Source: Zygaena filipendulae
Taxonomy: Eukaryota > Arthropoda > Insecta > Lepidoptera > Zygaenidae
DNA: 64,000 nucleotides
Assembly (NCBI GenBank): GCA_907165275.2
Contig: OU015653.1
Coordinates: forward strand, 1,332,001 to 1,396,000
Direction: 5' to 3'
A program made the translations under genes and the position numbers. The notes under the pieces are model-generated. The model made no database searches, was not told where the DNA came from, and saw nothing but the letters and a program-made list of their open reading frames with translations. Position 1 is the stretch's first letter; each line of letters opens with the position of its first letter. Positions 43,589-55,060 of the stretch are shown one piece after another.

Positions 43589-43695
43589 CTAGCTGTCCCC
43601 GTGGTTTCACTCGCGAAAACTTTGGAATTCCCGCTGGAGTACCGAATTAAAAAAGAAGCCTATGGCCTTTTCTGTACCGCTGAACATGCATTCAA
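43589..43695 (-). mobile_element. Helitron-like H-A 3' fragment
   Basis: CTAG 43589-43592, GTGGTTTCACTCGCG, ATTCCCGCTGG, CTATGGCCTTTTCTGTACC; then lost. Confidence 0.65.
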
Positions 43696-44644
43696 TGGTT
43701 GCATTTAGTGCATTTTATCAAGTTGTGGCGAGACCAAGAGAAATAGGGATACATTTTTATAAATAAAGATATTAAAGGCACTTAATTGTAAAACTCATAA
43801 TTAAGCGTTATTTTTATTCAAATGTATAGTCCATCAATACAACAGAGGTGACTTAGTTTGTAACTCTCTAAAGTAATTTATAGTTCTAAGAACTTGCTGA
43901 CGATTACAAGTGATTATAACCAATCCTAAGTAATAAATAGCTTTTGAATTTTGATTTTTTTTTAATTTGAATAAAAAATCCTTGATGAATTAGATTTCGC
44001 AACTCGCAGGTAAGACTTACCACTTTAAATTTTCTACAGATTCTCAATAGCAAAGTCTTGAAGCAAAGTAGATAAAGGGGGTACTTAGGAATTAAACTCA
44101 TCTACCTTTTGACAAGTGGACAGGCCCGATAGCCACTTCGCCAGCTCGGTCGTGATACTAATTTCAAACTGTAAAACAAATGAATGGCTAAAAGAAAAAA
44201 AAAAAATTAGATTTCCGTTTTTGAATTTACAATAGGAAAAAGGCAGTCATTTCTAATGCAATTTCACCAAACTATCCGAACGCGGTACGGCAGCACGCGA
44301 TCGTTTGGAGCGATTACCGTCGCGCGCACGTTCCCTTTTTATGTTCCGGTCGCACGTGTGTGGCCGGCCTTACCGCGCGCTCTTTATTATTCATACAGCC
44401 CCTGCGGTTGTACCGTGTGAACGGGGCTTATTTTTTTCAATCAACGCGGCGCACTGTGACAATTTTATCGCTCTTTAGTTGATCCGATGTTACGATGTGT
44501 TCCATAACACGCTGCGTTAAGATAACGCGCTACGAAAATTTTTATCCTCCCGTGCCCAAAGAAATTGGGTATAACTACAAAACACAATAAGTGTGTGGTA
44601 TGTTATAGCTATTTTTATAGACCAGACGTGGCATCATACAGATA
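43696..44644. other. Unassigned DNA with GC-rich unique block
   Basis: 44270-44540 is GC-rich (CGCGGTACGGCAGCACGCGA, GTGTGGCCGGCCTTACCGCG), unlike the Helitron text, with no ORF. Candidate regulatory or old LTR-like DNA. Confidence 0.4.
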
Positions 44645-44878
44645 TCTATACATATAAAATGCTTTGTACTGAATGACTGATGGATCAACGCACAGCCTAA
44701 ACCGCTGATCGTAGAGACCTGAAACTTGGAGGGTGTGTTCTTTGTATGACGCATCCGATAAGAGAGGATTTTTGAAAATTCAACCCTCAAGGGGATAAAA
44801 AGGGGTTGCAAAGTTTGTATGGAACAATTCCGCGGGAACTTCGAATTTATCGCGGGTGAAACCGCGCGGAACAGCTAG
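44645..44878 (+). mobile_element. Helitron-like H-B, complete
   Basis: A|TCTATACATATAAAATGC, GGATCAACGCACAGCCTAAA, CTCAAGGGG, CGCGGGTGAAACCGCGCGGA and CTAG 44875-44878 before T. Confidence 0.8.
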
Positions 44879-45811
44879 TTACATATAAAAAAAAATTGTG
44901 CGGCCATCAAAAATTAACAAAAACGTTAAATTAATGTTCATTAATTACACTACAAAGGACAAAAAAACCGAATCCCGAAATCGTTTCGAAATATTATCAC
45001 TTTTTGAATCTTTCAAGACACACCCATCGCAATCATTTATATTAATTCCACGAAAGCCTCCAACGTTGAGTTTTACAAAAGCATCGTGACAGAAATACTA
45101 CCAACGATCCGGTCCCTTACAATAATTACAGGGAACTTTGGGACTTTCTAAATTTCCCTGCCCCTCTGCAAGCTTAAAACTCCACCGCTATAATCGAAGA
45201 TGAAGTAGAGTATGAAGCGATAAACTCGCACGAGCTGAAACGAGCTTTATTTATTGGGATTAAAGTTAAATTTAGAATAAAGTGGATCTTCAAGCTTCCG
45301 CAGCTTAAAAAAGTTTTCCGCGTCACAGTTAAACTGCCTTCATTACGTCAACGAAGCAGTTATGTAAACTTGTGTATTATTCAGTTTTTAGTAACTGACT
45401 TTTTTATTTAAGTTAGGTATAAGGTAATAAAATATACGCTTCTAAAGCCGTTAAAAGGGTGTTTCCCCCTTTCCCTTTACCCTCTTAGTTTACAACTACG
45501 GGGTGGAAAATTTTGAAAACAGGTTGGTAGAACTTCAACGAAAATTGGTTTGAATACCTGTGTCGACTAATGTTTAAAATATGGTCAAAACTTTGAAAAA
45601 AATTCTAGTTATATTACTGATGTTTTATTTCACGAACGTGTTTGGGAAGTGAATTGAACTGGAAACAATTAATAGACGCAAAAAAGCACACTAGGAGGGA
45701 TAACTTGCGAGGTCTAACTAATACAAAGCTGTGCGTAATTGATGCAAATAGAATAAATATCACACTTGGGTACTCTATTCTAGGTAATATATCTGTCGCA
45801 ACCAAATAAAT
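44879..45811. other. Unassigned non-coding DNA
   Basis: No gene or repeat recognised. Confidence 0.4.
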
Positions 45812-46046
45812 GGACATAGATAAACAATAGTGTGTTAACCCACACTGGAGAAATTTTGAGTAAATCGTGTTTTAAAAGTAGGAGCGCCATTTTGTATCAA
45901 CATTTTTTATGTTCAATATTTAGTTACTTATTTGAGCAATGTAATAAGGTAAACAACTAATTAAAAACCGTTCCCTAACTCTCAATAAATCGTTCTGAAT
46001 CAGTAACTTAATTTTGTGGGTTAACATGGTATTGCTTATCTGCGTC
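45812..46046 (-). mobile_element. W MITE, near complete
   Basis: GGACATAGATAAACAATAGT ... TATTGCTTATCTGCGTC; left flank AAAT, right flank AAAAT (TSD probable). Confidence 0.8.
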
Positions 46047-46541
46047 AAAATATCCTTTCAATTCTATTTTTTTTATTTTTTATTGACGAGCGTTAAAAAA
46101 CCAACAAGTCGAATGTTATACAATTAATAGTTCCAATATAAATGAAACAGCGCAGCTAGTATATTGTATTATTTTATAAATTCTAATAATATTATGTTTA
46201 AGCAGAATCGCAATGTACGTCATTTCGTGTTCTATTCGGTCTATTTATAGAGAAATAATTATGGAAGCAACATTTGCAGTTCGATGTAAATAATTAATTG
46301 TGGACTGTTTTTGTAAAGGAATTCACCTGCATTGCGCACATACTGGTAATAGTTGCATGACAGTCGCTTAGTTTTATTCGATGCCAGTTACGGTTCAACT
46401 CACAAAAGAAATGACGCGGGCTGTTGCTAAATATTATTCTAGTGTCAGAAATAGTAAGATCTATCATGATAAGAATTCGGGTGATCACGAATCCTTCAAT
46501 TGAAATGTGTGCGGTGCGGTCGTCTTAAAAATATGAGCTTA
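46047..46541. other. Unassigned non-coding DNA
   Basis: Nothing recognised. Confidence 0.4.
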
Positions 46542-47027
46542 CTAGCTGTAAGGTTTCACCCGCTTCGGAATGGGCATGTTGACTATTTTTTTTTAGCCCG
46601 TCTTGTAGATTGATAAAATATATTGGACAGGTATTTTTTCTTTTTTACGTAATCAAAAAATAACGGCGATACATTGAGTTGAAATATCGCGTGACGTCAC
46701 TATTCAGACAGTTTGTATGGCGATTTTAGCGGTTAGTGACGTCACGACCCCCTCACCCTAAACTTTACTGCACTTTATCTCTGTATATTTTAATTTATTT
46801 GAAAAAGCAAAAAATACGTGTCTATTATTTTTTTATTTTCTCTAACTGACGGACTAATTAGAATTTTGATTTTCAAAAGTAGTCAACTCCCCCATTCCCG
46901 CGGAAATTTCGAGATAAAAAGTACCCTATGTCCTCCTCTGTACCCCTTTCTAATTTCATCATGATCGGTTGAGCGCGTAACAAACAGACAGACAGACAGA
47001 TTTACTTTCGCATTTATATTATTAGGT
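46542..47027 (-). mobile_element. Helitron-like H-A split by a CRE-MITE
   Basis: The 3' end (CTAG 46542-46545, GGTTTCACCCGCTTCGGA) and the remainder (CCATTCCCGCGGAAATTTCG to TTATATTATTAGG, about 46890-47027) are separated by a complete CRE-MITE. Confidence 0.75.
46578..46887 (+). mobile_element. CRE-MITE, complete (310 bp)
   Basis: GTTGACTA / TAGTCAAC termini; TGACGTCA at 46692-46699 and 46737-46744; inserted in a Helitron. Confidence 0.85.
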
Positions 47028-47202
47028 AGTAAGTTTAAGTAAGTTTATACCTAGTAAGTTTATTAGAAATACAAAAAAAATATATTTGATAACTCATTCC
47101 GAATTACACGTAACAATTTTGTTTGCTCAAATCATATATTATGTATGTTGTGCATAGATTTGTTTTATCACAACCCTAATACACGTATTACAAATGCCAA
47201 TG

Positions 47203-47810
47203 TTAGTTTGAGTTTCGCGCTTTCATGCCGTAATTACTCGACCGATCGTCACGAAATTGTGTAAATTTGTTATCATAGACATAGACTTTATTTATTTGGC
47301 ATCAACATCAAAATACCTTAAATATCTTTGATCGAAATACAAAAAAACACAAGTAGGTACGAAAAATGCAGAGATCTTCAGTAGGAGTGAATTGTTAAGT
47401 ATTTTTTGCGATGCCAAACTGGACACCGACTCAGTATAATATGCTGTCGCATAGAATGCGGCAGCGCTGATTTTCAGCGGAGCCCATAATGCGATGTGTT
47501 CACGCGATACCCGGCCGCCCGTCTCTCCGCCAAATCAAACAAATAGAATACATCATTAGTAAATTTAATATACCATAATATCATGACTCATCTATAATAA
47601 ATAGCATAATACATAAACACATACATAAACACACTATTGCAATTCTATAAAATAATGAATACATATTATCACACCCATCATACATACCTAATATTGTGTA
47701 TAAATGTTATATAAAAAGGGGGAAAAAAGTATCAGGAGTACAGAAGAAGACACGTGGTCCTTTTTATCCCGGAATTCCCGCAGTAACGACGAAATTAATG
47801 CCGAGAAGCG
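47203..47810 (+). mobile_element. Helitron-like H-A split by a retroposon-like insert
   Basis: Left: CGCGCTTTCATGCCGTAATT, CGATCGTCACGAAATTGTG. Right from about 47728: TATCAGGAGTACAGAAGAAG, TTTTTATCCCGGAATTCCCG. The 450-bp gap starts TAGACTTTATTTATTTGGCA, like an inverted LINE tail. Confidence 0.6.
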
Positions 47811-48644
47811 GGGGTCGTTAATAAAAGAGCTTTCTCAAGATTCCGCTTATGACTTAAGCCTGAACGTTTCACTGGAAACCTGCCTAATCGTTTAAGGCTA
47901 GGCTTTGCGCCCGCGATGTGTATTAACAATGTAAGTACATTAGTTCTGGCACTAAGCACGCCCGCGGGGGATCAAAAAACATAATTAACTTCTTTGTGAA
48001 TTAACTAGGGCCTCTTGAAATTCGTAAGTCAACGCACGTTATTAATAGTAAACATGACATTGGAACATTAGCTTTGTTGTGTTAACTATAGCGCCATGGA
48101 ATTAAGAAAAGAAAAACAAAAGCAGTGCCCAAATTATACTTAGCAAGGAAACTGGTGTAGCTAAATACCGCTGATACCACAGAACAGAAAACAACTGATA
48201 GACGGACATCAACTTAGGTTATTATGAAAACAGGTGAAAACCAGCGTCGCCGGGTGATATTCGCACACAAACCTACAAATCACGCACTAAACATTCATTA
48301 ATGTAAACGCTTTTTTGTTAAGTGTTTACTTTTATGTCACTGTTTTCAAAATTTACGTATTAAACGCTTATTGGTTACGTTTTTACTTAAGTCACTGTTT
48401 TCAAAATTCAGAGTTTCGGGAATATTGTGGTAATATACCTACTTGGGATACTAGCAAAATAAGTTTTGAGCGAGTTAGAGCATTTGCTCTAACTTCCTTT
48501 GCAACCGCGGCGTGCCTGCCCCGCTAACATGTCATCTCTAGTTAATTTATTTTCTCTGCGGCTGATACAACACTCCTCCGTATGATAAGTGTTCGTCCAT
48601 TTTGATTTGTGAAAATTAACTAAAAGACATTTTTTTCGTAAAGA
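47811..48644. other. Unassigned non-coding DNA
   Basis: A near repeat TTTACTT...GTCACTGTTTTCAAAATT occurs at about 48327 and 48383. Nothing else. Confidence 0.4.
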
Positions 48645-48872
48645 CTAGCTGTCCCGCGCGGTTCCAACCGCGTTTATTTCGGAGTTCCCGCGGAGTTGTT
48701 TCATACAAACTTTGCCCCTCTTTTTCACCCCCTTAGGGTAAGAATTTTCAAAACTCCTTTCTTACCGGATGCCTGCGTCGTACAAAGAACACACCCTCCT
48801 AGTTTCAGGTCTCTACGATCAGCGGTTTAGGCTGTGCGTTGATCCATCAATCAGTCATTAAGGATTGTCTTT
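48645..48872 (-). mobile_element. Helitron-like H-B
   Basis: CTAG 48645-48648, GCGCGGTTCCAACCGCG hairpin, TGTTTCATACAAACTTTGCC, GTTTCAGGTCTCTACGATCA, GCGTTGATCCATCAATCAGT. Confidence 0.75.
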
Positions 48873-48984
48873 TAAGGTTCTACCAGAAACACAAGCTCAT
48901 AATTATGACCACAACAAAGCCATTATGTCAAAAGCAGACTATTATTTATTAATAATAGTGTAGAGACAAATAAAGATATTATTT

Positions 48985-49205
48985 TTATGCGGCGTCGGCA
49001 AAAATGGCGCGAAATGATTGAAAAAGTCGACCCCGCGTAACGGGAGGCGAGGGGGCGAGGATGAAGAAGACGAAATCTACCACTAACAAGAGAAAATTTA
49101 AAAGTTGAGATATATATAGGTTGACTGGTAGAGAATGCCTTAGGCATTAAGTCCGCCTTTTGTACATAAATGTGCAATAAAGTTCTTTAAATAAATAAAT
49201 AAATA
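48985..49205 (+). repeat. 5'-truncated LINE: last codons and 3' tail
   Basis: In frame from about 48989 it reads RRRQKWREMIEKVDPA-stop, like the end of RTE-type ORFs. Then a G/A-rich stretch, GGTAGAGAATGCCTTAGGCA, TTAAGTCCGCCTTTTGTAC, TGCAATAAAG and an (AAAT)n tail. Confidence 0.7.
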
Positions 49206-49799
49206 TTAATAATATTCCTAACATAAAAATTAAAGATAGTACTTAAGATATTAATAATAGTTTTTTTTTTTCTTAACAAAAACGAAATAGATACAACTTA
49301 TTACTGCATCATCAGTATCAAAATATATTCCTTTAGCCCTTACACGATTATAATTAAAATTGAAACAATTTAAAGTTCATTTTTTTATAGCTATAAATGG
49401 AATAAAAAAATATTTGTTACCTAATTTTTGTTTTTATATTAACGTTCAAACGTTCAAATTTAAATCTATTCTAAGTAAATAACAAACTTAGTATGTACTT
49501 ATGTACATAGAAAGAGAGAAGGCAACTGACGCACAAATGAATGTAATGTGACGTTAAGTGCCGTTATAACGACGTTACATGCCGTTACATTAACGGGTTT
49601 CTTTACAAGAAACCGGGGAAATGGACTCCATATAACCATTTTTCTTTAGATCCTGGTGCAAATCGGCCAAAACTTCTCACAGCTTGAAGGTAATTACCTT
49701 TACACTTTTTTCGTAGGCGGGTAAAATTGGTATGAGTATACACTATACAAATATCTATAATAGATATATTAGATATACATATAATGAGTATATAATAGA
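49206..49799. other. AT-rich DNA with GTTACATGCCGTTA words
   Basis: Imperfect direct repeats of ACGTTA/GCCGTTA at 49548-49600. No gene. Confidence 0.4.
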
Positions 49800-50007
49800 C
49801 TAGCTGTTCCCCGCGGATTCACCCTCGTTAATTTCGGAGTTCCCGCAGGAGTTCCGGGATAAAAAGTACCTTTTGTCCTTTTCTGTACCCCTGACAACGT
49901 GTGTGAAAAATTTCATCATGATCGGTTGAGCCGTTAAGGCGTGAAAGCGTAACAGAAAGACAGAGAGACAGACAGAGTTATTTTCGCATTTATAAAATTA
50001 GTAAGGA
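49800..50007 (-). mobile_element. Helitron-like H-A, complete
   Basis: CTAG 49800-49803, GAGTTCCCGCAGGAGTTCCG, GAGACAGACAGAGTTATTTT, 5' TCCTTACTAATTTTATAAAT on the minus strand, ending 50007 beside T. Confidence 0.8.
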
Positions 50008-50282
50008 TATAACCATAATTAAAAAGAAATTTCTATTCGGCTGTATGTTAGAAAGCGCATTACACAAAAAATTCTCAAAATATTTGAACCGGGTTCATGT
50101 AGTTCCTTTCAAACTTAAATCATAGGCGTGATTTCATCATAATTGTTTCATGAAAAGAATAGTTAAGATGTAAACTAGGTAGGTACTACGGGCGTTGGCT
50201 AAAACGGTTAGCAGAAAATGAACTTTTTATTATTATAAGAGATATCTTGAAATTATAAGAGATTCTTCTTTTTTGGCGGGAA

Positions 50283-50612
50283 TCAAAGATGGCGGCTCGG
50301 TCATTTATTTTCATGTCAATAAAAAATGGTTATATAAAAATGGATTTTGTTGTGTTATAAGGTGCTGTGTTGGACAATGATTTTCACGAAGAATGAAGGC
50401 TCAAGAAGATATTATAATGACATTTCGAGCTGATTTCTTCGGTTTCCTCCAAGAGCTCCGAGAAGTTCTTGCAAGCTATAGTACCGTTGCTTGCAATTTC
50501 AAACCGTACAACGAAGCATTCAATAGAAAATACATTAATCTAATTAATTTTACTTGAAACTGGCTAAATGCATTATATGCGAAAGTCCATAAAAAAGTAG
50601 AAAAAAAATCTT
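50283..50612 (+). repeat. R-family repeat, copy 1
   Basis: AAAGATGGCGGCTCGG (perfect YY1-type AANATGGCGGC), GGACAATGATTTTCACG, GAAGATATTATAATGACATT, CGAGCTGATTTCTTCGG, CAAACCGTACAACGA, GGCTAAATGCATTATATGCG. Same order, inverted, at 53206-53495. Confidence 0.75.
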
Positions 50613-50689
50613 GAAATAGTTGTATGAACAATAGTTTTACCAATGATATGATAATATTCTAATACTTTGTTAAAACTGTGGGTTATCTG

Positions 50690-50815
50690 TGACAGCTATA
50701 CGTAAAGGCGTAGAGGCTACGAGTATTCGTAGCACGCCTACAGGCGCTACGCCGCTGCTTAGGCGGATTGTCTACGACGTAGCTCCGCCTGACGGAGGAG
50801 ACGGCTGTTGGTTTT
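50690..50815. repeat. CGTAG/CTACG-rich palindromic tract
   Basis: Repeated GTAGAGGCTACGAG, CGTAGCACGCCTACAGGCGC and TACGACGTAGC words give several overlapping short inverted repeats. Confidence 0.55.
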
Positions 50816-50937
50816 GTTTGTTATTTTTATTGGTATTTACTTTTAATAAGAATTGCTGTAATACTATTTCTGTCTACTAAATACACATAAAGCCCGTTGG
50901 TTAATTTTGTATTTTTATGTATACCTATACCAATGCA

Positions 50938-51400
50938 TGGACGCAGTAGGTCACCATGCCTGCGCGCTCGATTCCCGGTGGGGATGGACTTGGTGTGATG
51001 AACCCACGGTATCATCCAGTCTGGGCGTGTTTATATATATACTACTAGCTGTCCCCCGCGATTTCATCCGCAGTAATTTCGGAGTTCCCGCGGAGGTTGC
51101 GGGAAAAAGTACTCTATGTCCTTCAGTTCCCGAGGGAATTCCGGGATAAAAACTATCCTATCTTTTAAGTTGGACCATATTGTAAATGGTTGCAAAATTT
51201 TATCAAAATCCGTTCAGTAGTTTCGGAGTCCATTGCGGACAAACAACGTGACACGTGATTTATATATATTAGATTATGTATATATATGTAATAATATGTA
51301 GTATATACCATGTTTGCTTGGTTCCCACGACCCAAGCTTATAGCTTAGTGTGGGATCAAGTAAATCTATTATTGTGAAGTGGATTATTATTAGTATTATC
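50938..51400 (+). repeat. tRNA-derived SINE split by Helitron H-C
   Basis: GTAGGTCACCATGC and GCTCGATTCCCGGTGGGG at the left; CCATGTTTGCTTGGTTCCCA, GTGGGATCAAGTAAATC and GAAGTGGATTATTATTAG at the right. The Helitron sits in the TA-rich centre. Confidence 0.8.
51045..51273 (-). mobile_element. Helitron-like H-C, complete, inserted in a SINE
   Basis: CTAG 51045-51048; 5' TCTAATATATATAAATCACG on the minus strand, ending 51273 beside T. Contains two successive CCCG...GGGA blocks. Confidence 0.85.
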
Positions 51401-52033
51401 TTATAATAAGAAAGACATTTGTGCCTCAATGTGGATTTATTAATTCTTTAACGCATATCATATCACCTACGGCTGCAAAATATAATAAACTAAATAAAAA
51501 TATCTCCAGAAGTTAAATAAGCGAACTGACAAAGTCTCAAAGGAATTCTCGTCAAAAAATCAAATAAAGCGCCCGGCTTCAATGTATATATACATATACA
51601 TATAAATAAGTAGGAGTCAGGAGGTCGTTAAACTCACCGCCCTCTGAGATTGAGTAAAGCACATGATAAACGCCTTCGCACACCCCAGCATTTTGTTTTA
51701 AAAATATATATAATATATAAATACGGAGCTACGTACACACACACTAATTTCACACAAAGTTTCTCCGGCTCGCTCCGCTACACTAATTTATCGTCGGCTG
51801 TAGGCACCTACTGCGCACTTCTTGGGATATATATTGTTTTCTTTTTCGAGTCAAGAGACATTTGTCGCTATGAAATTTGCATTAGGAAACTTTTGTATTG
51901 ATGTCCTCGACGTATAATGTACGTATAAAGGTTGTGACGCTGTTAGAAATGGTATTTACAGTACACCGAGGGGGAAAATAGCGATTTATGTTTCTTGAGA
52001 ATAAAGAAAACTCGTGATGCGAGTTGGAACGTA
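51401..52033. other. Unassigned non-coding DNA
   Basis: Nothing recognised. Confidence 0.4.
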
Positions 52034-52183
52034 GCGCCTTTGGACTAGTGATTACCGAACCTAACTGTTACGCCAGGTATCGTGGGTTCGATTCCCGCAT
52101 CACAGTAAACGTTTATGTGGTTCATCCAGCAACTTGTTGGTTGGTATCTAATGTTGCTACGTTGGGTTACTATGTTGGGGTGA
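52034..52183 (+). repeat. tRNA-derived SINE head
   Basis: TTTGGACTAGTGATTACCG (A-box region) and GGTTCGATTCC (52085-52095), then GTTTATGTGGTTCATCCAGC. Confidence 0.65.
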
Positions 52184-52378
52184 ACTAATGTTACAAACGC
52201 AGAAGTTTGTATGTGTATAGATGTATGGACGTTTGTTACTCTTTCACGCAAAAACTACTGAATGGATTTTAATGACACTTTACAATAATATAGCTTATAC
52301 ATCAATATAATACTTTTATCCCGGAATTTCCGCGGGATCTCCAAAATTAACTTGGTTGCAACCGCAGGGAACAACTAG
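52184..52378 (+). mobile_element. Helitron-like H-A2
   Basis: ACTAATGTTACAAACGC, CTTTCACGCAAAAACTACTG, ACTTTACAATAATATAGC, CTAG 52375-52378 before T. Confidence 0.75.
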
Positions 52379-52608
52379 TGTACCATAAGTATGTTTTGAC
52401 AAATAAGTATATTATTGTATACTTATATTATATACTTACTTTACATCATTTCTTGAAGTGAAAGACATTAATTTATTTTTCTTTTTTTACTCGAACACCT
52501 AATTGTTCCCTTCAGCTACGTTGCAAAATAAAGCCCAATAAATGTTATCAATTAATAAAAAATATAAAATTACAGGCGTAGGTTTGGTCCACACAATATA
52601 CAACCATC

Positions 52609-52788
52609 ATGAATAAACGGCGGAAAACCTTATTTGACTTAAAATCTCTGCGGTTTTTCGAGCAGTATTTTTTCGTCGCGCCGAACACAAACGAGAATAA
52701 ACTTTACATCCGTGACGAAAGGTTTATTTTCGTCTGCCCGACGGAGACCGTGAAAGAACTCTATTCAGAGCTAACGATGTCTTATTAA
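52609..52788 (+). CDS. Small ORF, 59 codons, function unknown
   Basis: An uninterrupted ATG-to-TAA frame with A at -3, in DNA with no recognised repeat. It begins MNKRRKTLFDLKSLRFFEQY, then YFFVAPNTNENKLYIRDERF in overlap, then CPTETVKELYSELTMSY. The protein would be soluble, with a basic start, aromatic-rich middle and mixed-charge end. Several codons end in G or C (GTC GCG CCG AAC; GTC TGC CCG ACG GAG ACC GTG), unlike the AT-rich flanks. I recognise no family. It could be a real small gene, an exon piece, or chance. Confidence 0.25.
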   Translation: MNKRRKTLFDLKSLRFFEQYFFVAPNTNENKLYIRDERFIFVCPTETVKELYSELTMSY

Positions 52789-53205
52789 CGATAACTACGT
52801 CATTGTTGCTCCACTCTTTTCGTTAAATAATAATAATAATTAACAGCTTTTAGGAGAAATATTTTTTCTGCTAAATTCAAAATTTTACTACACGAGTCCG
52901 AATTATTTCCTTTTCTTTGTTAAATTTTGGTATTTCTTTCAGCAATTCCTTATATTATATTTGGGATACCTGCATATTATGTAGGTATATACTGTGGCCG
53001 TAATTGCCTACTTTAAATAAAGTACATAAATCGTTTACTTGAGAAGAAGAGAAGAGTTTACTATATTTGAGAAGAGCTTTATATAAATTTAGTTTTATAT
53101 TTAAGTTTTTTGATATTTAAATTCAGTTTTTTTTCTATTTTGAAACACAAATTCAAGATATGCGATAAAAAATGATGAGTTTAATAAAAATCATTTGTTT
53201 TATTT
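52789..53205. other. AT-rich unassigned DNA
   Basis: Nothing recognised. Confidence 0.4.
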
Positions 53206-53495
53206 TATTTCTTTTCTTTCTTTTTTTTATTGGCTTTCGCATATAATGCATTTAGCCAGTTTTAATTAGAATAAGTAAGTTAAATGCACAAATTAGTGTT
53301 TAGCATCGTTGTACGGTTTGAACTTGTAGGTCATGGTACTGAATAGACTACAAGAACTTTCTCGGAGCTCTTGGAGAATACCAAAGAAATCAGCTCGAAA
53401 TTTCATTATATCTTCTTGAGCACACAAAAAAAGTCACTGTAAAAATTATTGTCCAATAACTCAAAACGCCGAATAGCAGCAGCCATTTTTTTTTT
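53206..53495 (-). repeat. R-family repeat, copy 2 (inverted)
   Basis: TTTCGCATATAATGCATTTA, GTTGTACGGTTTGAAC, AAATCAGCTCGAAATTTCAT, ATTATTGTCCAATAACTC, ending GCAGCCATTTTTTTT. Confidence 0.75.
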
Positions 53496-54095
53496 GTGTT
53501 AATGAGAAAATTTTCAATTGAAAAATTAACCAGCCAGTTACATAAACAATAGAGCTACATCCTAAGTGAAATCACTTACAAAGCTTAACTTGAGAGCAAA
53601 GCGGTGAAGTAGGTAAATTCCCCACTTCCATTATACCTACGCAACTCAAATTCTTTGTGTTGTTACAGCTGATTTACTCAAATCATTTAAGTACTGATGT
53701 TTGATCTGTCGTTATCCAGTGTTAGCATAGTCCAGTGTACCTTACTCCACAGTCCATTACGAGTTCCGCCCCTCGGTCCCTTACTAAGCGACTAAGCGCC
53801 GAAATGCGGCCATAAATTACATTTAGCCGGTGCTACTCTTGGTTTATGAATAAATGTAGACACCGCAGAACGAGAGATTACGTGTCGGGCAAGGGTTCGC
53901 GTCGGTTCTAAGTGGACGCTTAATGCGTTGAGACATGTGAATTCTATCCGTATTATAACATGCGACATTTTAATGCTTCACTACGGTCGACCGCGGTTTT
54001 GATCAGGCTTTCAAATTAAATTAAACAATTTTATTTTACCCCCGCAAACAGAAAAGAATAGCTTCTGTAGGAAGCTATAAACCTAAATGTTATAA
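53496..54095. other. Unassigned non-coding DNA
   Basis: 53740-54000 is non-repetitive and GC-richer (CCGCCCCTCGGTCCC, GTCGGGCAAGGGTTCGC). No coding content seen. Confidence 0.4.
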
Positions 54096-54240
54096 AATAA
54101 GTCCTCCACCGCGTCTGTCTGTCTGTTCGCGATAAACTCAAAAACTACTAAACGGATTTTCATGCGTTTCGTCAATAGACAGAGTTATTCAGGTTTATGT
54201 GTATACTTATTGTGCATATTTTGCATTTTCGTATTTATAC
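54096..54240 (+). repeat. Helitron-like H-F fragment
   Basis: CCACCGCGTCTGTCTGTCTG, AACGGATTTTCATGCG, CAATAGACAGAGTTATTCAG; no 3' end. Confidence 0.55.
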
Positions 54241-54359
54241 TAAGGATTTTTTTCTCATTTAATAAAAATTACTTAAATTCTGAATTTCATTTCAAGACGA
54301 ACAGAATATAAAGATCTATAGACGAAAAATTTATTTTTACTTCAAAAGAAAAGAGTTTT

Positions 54360-55060
54360 TAAACGAAACGTGAGAGATTGTGAAGAGAGAATTAACTAAA
54401 CGATAGTACTGGCGCGTAATAATACGCTTTACAGACAAAAAGATTACGTTGATTACGCAATAACATATTTCCGCTCCAACGAAAATAATAAAATAATACA
54501 AAAGTAAACATTCGCGAGTTCGCAGTGTTGAAAGGGAAAGCGGTCGGAGTCAAACGAGCTCGGAGGCATTTTATCTCATCATTCCCATCCAGCGACGGCA
54601 CTGCGAGGGTTGTCAAAGGCGAGAATTACAAATTCACACACGCACGTGTTCAACGCTTTATCTTATTGACACAGTCGCCGGCAGCCCTGCGACTTGTGTC
54701 AACATATTTGATTACAATTGAAATTTGAAATTCGCGACGGGCGGCTAGGTGGCAGGGTTGGCACAACTCGACCTCGACTCGCTCCACAATCCCGGTGCAC
54801 TGTTCGATCGCTACTCCTTCACGGGATACGCACACAATGGATTTGCGGTTTTAAAATCGGATCACGGATCGGATCGCTTCCTTACCGTCCCAAGGATTAC
54901 GGGCCATTGTTGTGGTTAAATGCAAATTATTATTACAACGGGACAGCTCTTTCCGAAGGGTCAAGATTAAATTTGCGAATTCGTTTTGCCCGGATCCGTG
55001 AAAAGTGTTTCCGGGAAGTTTTTTTAAATGTATAATACTCGTCGGGATCGCGTTTTCGTC
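54360..55060. promoter_or_regulatory. Candidate regulatory block (unique, GC-richer)
   Basis: About 700 bp with no repeat match in the window. It holds an octamer-type POU word ATGCAAAT (54930-54937) and GGATCGGATC repeats. A 105-codon frame (54718-55035) lacks recognisable domains. The regulatory call is an inference from composition and uniqueness only. Confidence 0.25.

Noticed and set aside
54718..55035. 105-codon plus-strand ORF
   Set aside because: No motif, and amino-acid use follows GC-rich words; not supported as a gene.
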